Assembly: GCA_030533315.1 (NCBI GenBank)
Contig: JAUNJL010000001.1
Span: forward strand, 1 to 64,000
DNA: 64,000 nucleotides
Reading direction: 5' to 3'
Source: Eubacteriales bacterium
GTDB taxonomy: Bacteria > Bacillota_A > Clostridia > Lachnospirales > Lachnospiraceae
The notes beneath the pieces were generated by a model that saw nothing but the letters and a program-made list of their open reading frames with translations, did no database searches and was not told the DNA's origin. A program made the position numbers and the translations under genes. Of this stretch, positions 34,549 to 43,285 are shown one piece after another (the first letter of the stretch is position 1; each line of letters opens with the position of its first letter).

Positions 34549-35592
34549 TCACTTCTCGCTTTCCGTTTTTTCCATATAACTTTTTCTTAACTGTCCACAG
34601 GCCCCGTCAATATCGCTGCCCATTTCTCTTCTAATAGTAACATTAATTCCACATTTTTCAAGTTTTATTTTAAAATTCTCCACGGCCCGGCGGTTGGAAC
34701 GGATAAAATCCCTCTCCTTCACAGGATTGATGGGAATCAGGTTTACGTGGCAGTTGAGGCCCCGCAGCCGCTCAGAAAGCTCAGCGGCATCCTCCTGGCC
34801 GTCGTTCACTCCCGCAGCGAGACTGTACTCAAAGGTGATCCTCCGCCCGGTCCTGCGAAAATAATACTGGCAGGCCTCCAGGATCTCCTCCATGGAATAT
34901 TTTCGGGCAATCGGCATCATGGCCTGGCGCTTTTCATCATTTGGCGCATGAAGGGACAGGGCCAGGGTCATCTGGAGCTTCTCCTCCGCCAGACGATATA
35001 TCTGAGGCACCAGCCCGCAGGTAGAGACCGTCAGGCTGCGCTGGCTGATGTGGAGACCGCCCTCCCCGGTCAGAATGTGGATGAACCGAAGGAGGTTGTC
35101 GTAATTGTCCAGCGGCTCTCCCGTTCCCATGACGACCACGTTGGACACCCGTTCCCCCGTCATGGCCTGGATGCGGTAGATCTGCTCCAGCATCTCCGAT
35201 GGAAGAAGATCCCGAGTCCAGCCCCCGATGGTGGAGGCGCAGAACCGGCATCCCATCCTGCATCCCACCTGAGAGGAAATACACACAGAATTTCCGTGCT
35301 GATACCTCATGAGAACGCTTTCGATCACGTGTCCGTCAGACAGGCGGAACAGATATTTCCTGGTGCCGTCTAGCCTGGATATCTGCTCATCCACCATCTC
35401 CAGGCAGGTAATGGGCCAGTCCTCCCTCAGCCTGTCCCTCAGGCTGGCAGGCAGATTCCCCATCTCGTCATAGGAGACTGCCAAATGCTGATGGAGCCAT
35501 TCATAGATCTGCTTTGCCCGGAAGGGCTTTTCTCCAAGGCCGCTCACCAGCTCCTTTAGTTCCTCTATGGTCATAGACTTTATGTCTGTCAT
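34549..35592 (-). CDS. rlmN: 23S rRNA (adenine-2503-C2)-methyltransferase RlmN
   Basis: A 347-residue radical SAM methyltransferase acting on A2503 of 23S rRNA and some tRNAs. The cluster motif CRMGCRFCAS, MGTGEPLDNYDN and the C-terminal GACGQL with the second catalytic Cys are present. Normal length. Part of the classic rsmB-rlmN-prpC-prkC-rsgA order. Confidence 0.97.
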   Translation of the reverse strand: MTDIKSMTIEELKELVSGLGEKPFRAKQIYEWLHQHLAVSYDEMGNLPASLRDRLREDWPITCLEMVDEQISRLDGTRKYLFRLSDGHVIESVLMRYQHGNSVCISSQVGCRMGCRFCASTIGGWTRDLLPSEMLEQIYRIQAMTGERVSNVVVMGTGEPLDNYDNLLRFIHILTGEGGLHISQRSLTVSTCGLVPQIYRLAEEKLQMTLALSLHAPNDEKRQAMMPIARKYSMEEILEACQYYFRRTGRRITFEYSLAAGVNDGQEDAAELSERLRGLNCHVNLIPINPVKERDFIRSNRRAVENFKIKLEKCGINVTIRREMGSDIDGACGQLRKSYMEKTESEK

Positions 35593-35667
35593 ACTTTCCC
35601 CTTTTACGGCGCACTAGCCGCGCCCACAATGATCGCCCCAAAGGCCCCGCCTCCAAGGCTTTTCCAT

Positions 35668-37017
35668 CTATTTTCTCCTGAATTTCGCTATAAAAAAGCC
35701 GTCCGTCTTATGTACCCCCGGCAGAAGCTGCAGGTAGCCAAGAGCCGTCGTCTCACTGTGCAGCTCCTGGGGGATGCAGGGATCAAGGCTTTCCAGCCGG
35801 AAGGGATAATTGTTCAAAAACCACATCATGTTTTCTTCATTTTCTTCTTTTGCTATGGTGCAGGTGCTGTAGATCAGCGTTCCCCTGGGCTTTACGTAAT
35901 TTGACGCACGGTCCAGGATCGTCCTTTGCAGGATGACGATCTCCTCCTGCTTTTGGGGCGTCATACGGTATTTGATCTCCGGCTTTTTGCCGATCACTCC
36001 GTATCCAGAGCAGGGCGCATCCACCACCACGATATCCGCCAAGAGCTCAGACTCCTGGTCAAAAATGGTGGCGTCCTGTACTCTGGCCTGCACATTGATG
36101 GAATTTACCCGCTGGATGTTCTCCTCGATCAGGCCCACCTTGTACTGACTCACGTCCCTTGCATCCACCGTCCCGAAGCCTTCCATCTTGTCTCCCATGT
36201 GCAGGCTCTTTCCTCCCGGCGCCGCACAGACGTCGATGACATAATCTCCCTTCTTCGGATCGGCCGCCTCGGCCACCAGCATGGAGCTGACGTCCTGCAC
36301 CAGGATCTTCCCCTGTACGAAAGCATCCAGCGCCAGGATATGGTCGAAGCCGGAGATCCGGTAGGCATAAGGCAGGTAGGGCCCCTGCTCCACCGTCACC
36401 CCCTGGCTTACCAGGCTTTTATAAATATCCTCCTGGGAATTGAGATAAGTCCTGCACCGAACCGACAACGGTTTTTCCTCCAGAAAATCCGCCAGCATCC
36501 TTTCCGCAGTCTCCTCCCCGTAGGCCTCAAGCCAGCGATCCACCAGGATCTCCGGCATGGAGTAGGTAACGGACAGGTACTTTACAAGATCCTTCTCCCT
36601 CGCAGGATACGCCACATTTTTCATTTCCCTTGCCGCCGTCCGAAGAACGCCGTTGACAAAGGGCTTCAGATTGTAGAAGCCCTTCCGCTGGGCCAGCTTT
36701 ACCGCCTCGTTGCACACGGCGCTGTCAGGCACGCTGTCCATATATTTCAGCTGATAAACGGCGCTCCGCAAGATCTCCCGGATGGCAGGCTTCATCTTAT
36801 CCACCGCCACCTTGGAAAAGAAGTTGATGATGTGATCGATCTGAATGCGGTATTCCAAAGTCCCCTCGCAGACTCTGGTGATGAAAGCCCTCTCCTGCTT
36901 CGGCAGGAACTGGTATTTGGAGAGGGCATTGCGGATGGCAATGTGGCTGTGCTCTCCCTCTTCGATTTGTAATAATATCTCCAGGATCATTTCCCTGGAA
37001 TTGATGGCGCTAGTCAC
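35668..37017 (-). CDS. rsmB: 16S rRNA (cytosine-967-C5)-methyltransferase RsmB, GTG start
   Basis: A 449-residue enzyme with an N-terminal NusB-like RNA-binding domain (about 1-140) and a C-terminal SAM domain with CAAPGGKSLHM, VDAPCSGYGVIGKKPE and YSTCTIAKEENE, the two last holding the catalytic cysteines. The start is GTG at 37017 with GGAGG eight bases upstream; it overlaps the protease gene by eight bases. Confidence 0.96.
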   Translation of the reverse strand: MTSAINSREMILEILLQIEEGEHSHIAIRNALSKYQFLPKQERAFITRVCEGTLEYRIQIDHIINFFSKVAVDKMKPAIREILRSAVYQLKYMDSVPDSAVCNEAVKLAQRKGFYNLKPFVNGVLRTAAREMKNVAYPAREKDLVKYLSVTYSMPEILVDRWLEAYGEETAERMLADFLEEKPLSVRCRTYLNSQEDIYKSLVSQGVTVEQGPYLPYAYRISGFDHILALDAFVQGKILVQDVSSMLVAEAADPKKGDYVIDVCAAPGGKSLHMGDKMEGFGTVDARDVSQYKVGLIEENIQRVNSINVQARVQDATIFDQESELLADIVVVDAPCSGYGVIGKKPEIKYRMTPQKQEEIVILQRTILDRASNYVKPRGTLIYSTCTIAKEENEENMMWFLNNYPFRLESLDPCIPQELHSETTALGYLQLLPGVHKTDGFFIAKFRRK

Positions 37018-37714
37018 GGTCTCTACCTCCGGCCAGAATGATCAGTCTCAAAAGCTGCAAAATAGACGACGCCAGCGCCGCCACGTAAGTCAGCGCCGCA
37101 GCCGTCATCACTCTTTTCGCCCCCATATTCTCCTCCTGGCTAAGGATCCCCGTACTGGTAAGCAGCTTCAGCGCCCTGGAGGAGGCATTAAACTCCACAG
37201 GAAGGGTCACCAGCTGAAATAAGACTGCCAGAGAAAACAGCACGATCCCCGCCGTGGTCAGTGACCGGATGGAGAACAAAAGCCCCGCAAGAAAAATAGG
37301 CCAGGAAAGGCTGGAGCCTAAGTTTGCCAGGGGCACGATGGCTGATCGGAGATTCAGAGGGGCATATCCAGAGGAATGCTGGATGGCATGGCCGCACTCG
37401 TGGGCAGCCACGCAGATGGCCGCAACCGAGGTCTGACCGTACACGTCCTGTGAAAGGGCCAGTCTTTTTGACCGGGGATCATAGTGATCCGTCAGGCTCC
37501 CGGCTATGGGGACGATCTGTACGTCCCGGATACCGGCTGTATAAAGGATCCTCTGGGCGGCTTCCCTCCCGCTGAGCCCGGACAGGCTCCTCACCCTGCG
37601 GTATTTTGCAAAGGTACTTTTCATTTTTGCGGAGGCCGCCAGCGACAGTATCATTCCAATGATGAGTAAAAAATAAGTGGGGTCAAAATAAAACCCAAAA
37701 GGATAACCGTACAT
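37010..37714 (-). CDS. YugP-type zinc metallopeptidase, membrane protein
   Basis: A 234-residue membrane protein of the neutral zinc metallopeptidase (YugP) family. An N-terminal membrane segment (about 10-30), DHYDPRSKRLALSQDVY, the zinc motif AAHECGHAIQH, and two or three further membrane segments are seen. The substrate is unknown. It is placed between fmt and rsmB, a common arrangement in Clostridia. Confidence 0.92.
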   Translation of the reverse strand: MYGYPFGFYFDPTYFLLIIGMILSLAASAKMKSTFAKYRRVRSLSGLSGREAAQRILYTAGIRDVQIVPIAGSLTDHYDPRSKRLALSQDVYGQTSVAAICVAAHECGHAIQHSSGYAPLNLRSAIVPLANLGSSLSWPIFLAGLLFSIRSLTTAGIVLFSLAVLFQLVTLPVEFNASSRALKLLTSTGILSQEENMGAKRVMTAAALTYVAALASSILQLLRLIILAGGRDRD

Positions 37715-37752
37715 GCAATTCTCCCTCTCTGCGGCGCATGTTTATATGCGCC

Positions 37753-38694
37753 TTATTTCCACGTCAATTTTGTTCCAGGTTCCACCGAAAAGCCTCTCAA
37801 AAAGCTTTCCGCATCCATTCTCTTCTTCCCTTCCAGCTGGACCTCCGTCAGGATCAGGCCGCCCTGGCCGCAGAGAACGTGGATGCCCTTTTTGTCCACC
37901 GCAAAAACGGTGCCGGGCTCCCCCTTCTGCTCTGTCTCCTCCACCTGGCTCTTCCAGACCTTCAGGCTCTTTCCTCCAAGGTGGGTAAAGGCGCTGGGCC
38001 ACGGATCCAGCCCCCTTACCAGACGCTCCAGCTCCTGGGCGCTCTTTGAAAAATCCATCTGTCCCATCTTCTTTGTGATCATGGCGGCGTAGGGCGTGGG
38101 GCTTTCCTCCGGCTGCTTCTGGTAAGCTGCGGTTCCGTCAAAAATATGGGGAAGCGTCTCCACAAGAAGCCCGGCTCCCGCCCGGGACAGCTTGTGAAAC
38201 AGGCTCCCCCCCGTCTCCTCCGGCGTAATGGGAACCACAGCCCTGGAGATCATGTCTCCCGTATCCAGGCCCTCTCCCATTTTCATGATGGTGACTCCCG
38301 ATTCCTTTTCCCCATCAAGGACTGCATACTGAATGGGCGCTGCTCCCCTGTATTTGGGGAGGAGGGATGCATGGATGTTGATACAGCCAAAGGGCGGCAT
38401 TTCCAGAATACTCCTGGGTATGATCTGCCCAAAGGCCGCCACCACGATCACGTCCGCACCTATCTCCTCCAGAGTCCTTACAAACTCCGGATCTCTGACC
38501 TTTACCGGCTGGTACACGGGAATCCCGTGCTTCATGGCCTCCTCCTTCACCGGAGTGGGCACAAGGGACTTGCTCCTTCCCTTCGCCTTATCCGGCTGGG
38601 TCACCACCGCAGCCACCTGATATCCGGCCTCTATCATAGCTCTCAGAGGCTCCACCGCAAAATCCGGCGTCCCCATAAATACGATCTTTCTCAT
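37753..38694 (-). CDS. fmt: Methionyl-tRNA formyltransferase
   Basis: A 313-residue enzyme that formylates initiator Met-tRNA using 10-formyl-THF. Present are VFMGTPDFAVEPLRA, the catalytic HASLLPKYRGAAPIQ, GVTIMKMGEGLDTGDM, and a C-terminal OB-like domain. It lies just after def, its functional partner. Confidence 0.97.
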   Translation of the reverse strand: MRKIVFMGTPDFAVEPLRAMIEAGYQVAAVVTQPDKAKGRSKSLVPTPVKEEAMKHGIPVYQPVKVRDPEFVRTLEEIGADVIVVAAFGQIIPRSILEMPPFGCINIHASLLPKYRGAAPIQYAVLDGEKESGVTIMKMGEGLDTGDMISRAVVPITPEETGGSLFHKLSRAGAGLLVETLPHIFDGTAAYQKQPEESPTPYAAMITKKMGQMDFSKSAQELERLVRGLDPWPSAFTHLGGKSLKVWKSQVEETEQKGEPGTVFAVDKKGIHVLCGQGGLILTEVQLEGKKRMDAESFLRGFSVEPGTKLTWK

Positions 38695-38714
38695 TTTTTA
38701 TGCCCCTTCCAGTC

Positions 38715-39197
38715 TCACTCTTCATCCTCATAGTCATCGTAGGTCACTCTGTGAAGCTCTCCCTCCACCAGGCGGGTATACATCAGACCGTCCAAATGGT
38801 CGATCTCATGACAAAAAGCCCGGGCCAGCAGTCCCTCGCCCTCATACTCCACCTCGTTCATGTCCAGATCCCGGGCCTTCACCCTGACATGGTCTGGGCG
38901 TGTCACCTGGCCGGCCATGCCTGGAACGCTCAGGCAGCCTTCGTCCCCCACCTGCTCGCCGGAGCTCTCGCAGATCTCCGGGTTGATCAGGATCAACGGC
39001 CCTTCTCCCACATCGATCACCACCACTCTCTTGAGGATCCCCACCTGAGGAGCCGCAAGACCCACGCCGGAAGCGTCATACATGGTTTCCAGCATGTCCG
39101 TCACCAGCTCCCGGATGCGGGGCGTGATCTCCTCAACAGGTCTGCATTTCTTTTCCAGAACCGGATCTCCCTCGGTTCGTATCGTTCTGAGCGCCAT
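38715..39197 (-). CDS. def: Peptide deformylase
   Basis: A 160-residue metalloenzyme that removes the N-formyl group from new proteins. The three motifs [18 protein letters not shown] and HEIDHLDG are intact. I take the ATG at 39197 (family start [18 protein letters not shown] nine bases upstream); an ATG ten codons earlier is possible. A short acidic tail closes the protein. Confidence 0.96.
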   Translation of the reverse strand: MALRTIRTEGDPVLEKKCRPVEEITPRIRELVTDMLETMYDASGVGLAAPQVGILKRVVVIDVGEGPLILINPEICESSGEQVGDEGCLSVPGMAGQVTRPDHVRVKARDLDMNEVEYEGEGLLARAFCHEIDHLDGLMYTRLVEGELHRVTYDDYEDEE

Positions 39198-39297
39198 TGT
39201 TATTCTCTCCTTTTCTTCATCATTCATGTATCCTTTGGCGGCCTTCCAGGCAGGTCCCTTTCATTTGCCGGGCCGCACCCTCTCCAGCCGCAAGGCT

Positions 39298-41511
39298 TTA
39301 CGAAATATCAAACTGTATATATAATTTCCGAAAGCCGGAATTGATCTCCATGTATCTTTCCAGCCTGTCCTTCAATGCGACCAGGACTCTGTGATCTGGA
39401 TGCTTGAAATACAGGACCCTCCGATAAACGTCTCTCACCTTCCCCACGGAGGCCGCAGCCGGTCCGATCATACGAACCTCCCCAGCGCAGAGCTTCTCTC
39501 CATACATGCTCAAATAGTACATGGCCTGCGTCAGGACCTCCTCATCCTCCCCGAAGCCCAAAACCGCCATCAGATGAGCCGCAGGAGGATAATCCATCAG
39601 TCTTCGGTAACTCATTTCCTCCTGATAAAAGGCCTGATAATCCTGCCTCGCCGCAGCCTGGATGCTGTAATGCTCCGGGCTGTAGCTCTGGATCACAGCC
39701 CGCCCAGGCAGTCTCCCCCTTCCAGAGCGGCCAACCGCCTGGGTCAGGAGCTGGAAGGTGCGCTCCCCGCAGCGATAATCCTCAGCGTTCAGAGACAGGT
39801 CCGCCGCAATGATCCCCACCAGGGTCACGTGCGGAAAATCATGGCCCTTCACGATCATCTGTGTTCCAATGAGGATATCCGCCTCCCCTGCGGCAAAGGC
39901 CGCCAAGATCCTTTCGTAGCTGCCCTTGGCCCTAGTGGTGTCATGATCCATACGCAGAACCCTGGCCCTGGGAAAGCCTGCCAGGACCACATCCTCTATC
40001 TGCTGTGTCCCCGCCTTGAACCCGCCGATGTAAGGGGATCCGCAGGCGGGGCAGGCCCTGGGCTTTATTCTCTCGTAGCCACAGTAATGACAAACCAGAC
40101 GGTTCCCGTGATGCTCCGACAGGGAAACGTCACAGTGAGGACACTTCATCACCTGGCCGCAGGAACGGCAGGAGACAAAGCCTGCATAGCCCCTCCTGTT
40201 CAAAAAAAGCATGGCCTGCTGCCCCTTTTTCAGACAGTCCTCCAGAGCATCCTTTAATTCCCCGCTCAATATGGAACGGTTCCCTTTTTTTAGCTCCTGC
40301 CGAAGATCCACAACGTCCACCCGGGGCAAAGGCCTCTCCTCATACCTCGCCGTCAGCTCCACCAGGGCATACTCCCCGGCCATGGCCCGGCTATATGCCT
40401 CCAAAGAGGGTGTCGCCGAGCCAAGAAGCACCTTTGCGCCCTCCAGCCCGGCCCTTTTCACCGCCGTCTCCCTGGCATGATACCTGGGACTGTTTTCACT
40501 TTTGTAGGTGGGCTCATGCTCCTCGTCTATGATAATAAGCCCCAGCTGTGAAAATGGCGTGAACAACGCCGAACGGGGGCCAACCATGACCTGGACGTCT
40601 CCCTGCTTCGCCCTTCGGAACTGGTCGTAGCGCTCTCCCTTGGAAAGACGGGAATTAAGGACGGATACGCAGTCCCCAAAGCATCCATAAAACCGGCGGA
40701 CAGTCTGGTAGGTCAAGGAGATCTCGGGGATCAGGACGATGGCCTGCTTTCCCTCCCTCAGCACCTCCTGGATCAGCTCAATATAAACCCGGGTCTTTCC
40801 GCTCCCCGTCACTCCCTGAAGAAGGACAGGCCGGGGAGTCTCCCCCCGCCATTCCCTTCGGATCTGTTCAACTGCCCTCTTCTGATCCGGGCTTAAGGGC
40901 GGGCGCTCCATTCGGGGAATGTCCCTGCCCTCTATGGGGGTTCGGAAGACCTCCCCGATCTCCACCGACAGGACGCCCCTCTCCTGAAAATACTCCAGAA
41001 CCCGGGAAGAGGCCCCCAGCTCCCTGGCCTGAGGGAGAGGGAGCCTGCCCTTCTCCAGGAGGGCCCTCAGCAGGCGGGCTCTCGCCTTAAAACGGGTCCC
41101 CTCCAGCTCCTGAAGCAGCCTGGAGGCCTCCTCCTTCGAGATGGAAAGGACCAGATGCCTCGTCTCCTTTGCCCTTACCTTATCCTGGATGGGAAGAACG
41201 GTTTTCAGGGCCTGGATCATGGTGGCTCCATAGTTTTCCCTCATCCAGGCCGCCAATGCGATCAGACGGGACTCGGTGGTCTCCTCCAGCTCACCCAGGG
41301 CGGCGATCTCCTTCATCCGGCTCTCCTCCACCCTGGGCTCCTCCGACAGCCCCGTCACGTACCCCTTCCTCATACGGTTCCCCGCTCCAAAGGGGATGCT
41401 CACCACATCCCCAATGCGGATCCTTTTCTCCAGAGTCTCCGGTACCTTGTACTGAAAGCTGCGGTCCAGCCTTTCATGGGATATGTCAATGATAATGTCT
41501 GCATAGATCAT
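39298..41511 (-). CDS. priA: Primosomal protein N' (PriA helicase)
   Basis: A 737-residue superfamily 2 helicase that restarts replication at stalled forks. An N-terminal DNA-binding region leads to Walker A GVTGSGKT, the DEEH box, and zinc-binding CXXC pairs (CRSCGQVMKCPHC, CHYCG, CPACG) followed by GTQQIEDVV and QAVGRSGRG. Length normal. It follows murE by 16 bases. Confidence 0.97.
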   Translation of the reverse strand: MIYADIIIDISHERLDRSFQYKVPETLEKRIRIGDVVSIPFGAGNRMRKGYVTGLSEEPRVEESRMKEIAALGELEETTESRLIALAAWMRENYGATMIQALKTVLPIQDKVRAKETRHLVLSISKEEASRLLQELEGTRFKARARLLRALLEKGRLPLPQARELGASSRVLEYFQERGVLSVEIGEVFRTPIEGRDIPRMERPPLSPDQKRAVEQIRREWRGETPRPVLLQGVTGSGKTRVYIELIQEVLREGKQAIVLIPEISLTYQTVRRFYGCFGDCVSVLNSRLSKGERYDQFRRAKQGDVQVMVGPRSALFTPFSQLGLIIIDEEHEPTYKSENSPRYHARETAVKRAGLEGAKVLLGSATPSLEAYSRAMAGEYALVELTARYEERPLPRVDVVDLRQELKKGNRSILSGELKDALEDCLKKGQQAMLFLNRRGYAGFVSCRSCGQVMKCPHCDVSLSEHHGNRLVCHYCGYERIKPRACPACGSPYIGGFKAGTQQIEDVVLAGFPRARVLRMDHDTTRAKGSYERILAAFAAGEADILIGTQMIVKGHDFPHVTLVGIIAADLSLNAEDYRCGERTFQLLTQAVGRSGRGRLPGRAVIQSYSPEHYSIQAAARQDYQAFYQEEMSYRRLMDYPPAAHLMAVLGFGEDEEVLTQAMYYLSMYGEKLCAGEVRMIGPAAASVGKVRDVYRRVLYFKHPDHRVLVALKDRLERYMEINSGFRKLYIQFDIS

Positions 41512-41527
41512 AAAACAGGCTCCGCCC

Positions 41528-42985
41528 TTATCTTCCCTCCAGGATCTCCTGGATCAGCACCCGCTCATCCATGGGATACTTTTTCCCCCGGATCTCCTGA
41601 TAGTCCTCGTGGCCCTTGCCCGCAAGCACCACGATATCTCCTGGCTGGCCGTGATGGATGGCGTAAGCGATGGCCTCCTTCCGGTCAACGATCTCCACAT
41701 ACTTCCCGTCGGTCTTTGCCATGCCCTTCTTGATGTCATCTATGATGGCCTGGGGTTCCTCGTTCCTGGGATTATCGGAGGTGATGATGGTCAGATCCGC
41801 CAGTCTCCCGGAAACCTCCCCCATCTCGTAGCGCCGAAGCCTGGAGCGGTTCCCCCCGCATCCAAACAGGCAGACCAGACGGTGAGGCTTGTATTCCCGC
41901 AGGGTCGTCAGAAGACTTTCCAGAGCCATGGCATTGTGGGCATAGTCGATCATCAGGGTAAATTCATCCGACACCTTGATCATCTCGATCCGCCCCTTCA
42001 CCTTGGCCGACTTTAAGGCTTTCTGGATATTTTCCTGGGAAACCTGGAAATGGCGGCAGATGGCAATGGCAGTCAGGGAATTGTAGATGCTGAATTTCCC
42101 CGGGATATCGATCTCTACCGGAAAATCCATCAGTCCCTTCAGATGGTAGGAAACTCCCAGATATCCCCTTCCGCCCACAAGCCGGGCGTCCTCTGCCCTA
42201 AGATCCGCCTCTCGGGAAAAGCCGTAGGTCTCCAGCGCACAGGTGTGCCCCTGGATGATCCGGTCAAAATGGGCGTCGTCCCGGTTGACGATCCCCACCC
42301 TGCATTGAGAGAGAAGCAGGGCCTTGCAGGAAAGGTAATGGTCAAAATCCCTGTGCTCATTTGGCCCGATGTGATCCGGCTCGATATTCGTGAAAATCCC
42401 GAAATCAAAAACAAAGCCTTGTGTGCGGTGGAGCATCAGCCCCTGGGAGGAAACCTCCATGACCACGCTGTCGCAGCCCGCCTCCACCATGTCCCGGAAA
42501 TATTCCTGGATCACGTAGGACTCGGGAGTGGTATTGGACGCCGGGATCACCCGGTCTCCGATGATGGCCTCAATGGTACCGATCAGCCCCACCTTGTGGC
42601 CCGCATTTTCCAGGATGGATTTTACCATGTAGGTGGTGGTGGTTTTTCCCTTGGTCCCCGTGATCCCAATGGTCTTCAGCTTTTCTGCGGGATAACCGAA
42701 CCATGCGGCGGAAACGAAGGCCATGGCGTAACGGGTGTCCTTTACCAGGATCACGGTCACGTCCCCATCCGTCTCCACGGGCTCCTCCGTCAGCAGCGCC
42801 GCCGCTCCCTTGCCCGTCACCTCCGGCACGAACTTATGTCCATCAAAGGCAGCTCCCCGGATGCAGATAAACAAGGATCCCTCCTGAACCTTTCGGGAAT
42901 CATAAACCACGGACGTGATCTCCTGATCCGTGCTGCCCTGAAGACAGGTATATTCTAATTTTTCTAATAAAGCTCCTAATTTCAT
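41528..42985 (-). CDS. murE: UDP-MurNAc-tripeptide synthetase, meso-diaminopimelate-adding
   Basis: A 485-residue Mur ligase. The ATP loop GITGTKGKTTTTYM, the YDSRKVQEG opening, and DNPRNEEP are seen. DNPR is the signature for meso-DAP over lysine, which matches dapF at 53137. The start at 42985 has GGAG nine bases upstream and begins MKLGALLEKLEY; the frame is open 39 codons upstream but without a site. It lies outside the division cluster and leads the murE-thiN operon. Confidence 0.96.
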   Translation of the reverse strand: MKLGALLEKLEYTCLQGSTDQEITSVVYDSRKVQEGSLFICIRGAAFDGHKFVPEVTGKGAAALLTEEPVETDGDVTVILVKDTRYAMAFVSAAWFGYPAEKLKTIGITGTKGKTTTTYMVKSILENAGHKVGLIGTIEAIIGDRVIPASNTTPESYVIQEYFRDMVEAGCDSVVMEVSSQGLMLHRTQGFVFDFGIFTNIEPDHIGPNEHRDFDHYLSCKALLLSQCRVGIVNRDDAHFDRIIQGHTCALETYGFSREADLRAEDARLVGGRGYLGVSYHLKGLMDFPVEIDIPGKFSIYNSLTAIAICRHFQVSQENIQKALKSAKVKGRIEMIKVSDEFTLMIDYAHNAMALESLLTTLREYKPHRLVCLFGCGGNRSRLRRYEMGEVSGRLADLTIITSDNPRNEEPQAIIDDIKKGMAKTDGKYVEIVDRKEAIAYAIHHGQPGDIVVLAGKGHEDYQEIRGKKYPMDERVLIQEILEGR

Positions 42986-43090
42986 CACGATCCACTCCTC
43001 CAAGCAAGCATGTGATACCGATGTCTCTGCTGCCTCCCGCCCCCTTTTCCAGGCAGGATCACGCCGTGCAGAGCGGTGATACTCTTCTAT

Positions 43091-43119
43091 AGAATAGCAC
43101 ACCTAACCTTTCATTTCAA
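43091..43119 (-). promoter_or_regulatory. Promoter of the murE-thiN operon
   Basis: TTGAAA (43114-43119), 17 bases, TATTCT (43091-43096), about 100 bases upstream of murE. No other clear promoter was found down to thiN. Confidence 0.65.
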
Positions 43120-43220
43120 TGTCTGCTTTTCCATTGTTTCCCCGGCAAACCGCCCTCATAACCGCCTGCCTCTGCCCTTTTCGCCTGTGAAAAAGAAATG
43201 GGACAGCGCCTTCCACCTGG

Positions 43221-43247
43221 AAAAATCCGTCTCTTCGCTGCGGACGG
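43221..43247 (-). terminator. Terminator of the surface protein gene
   Basis: CCGTC and GACGG (43227-43231 and 43243-43247) form a short stem, and the minus transcript continues ATTTTT. It lies 39 bases after the stop of the surface protein gene. Confidence 0.6.
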
Positions 43248-43285
43248 CTTCCCATGAGCTGGATCTGTCACTGTCCCCTCCTCCT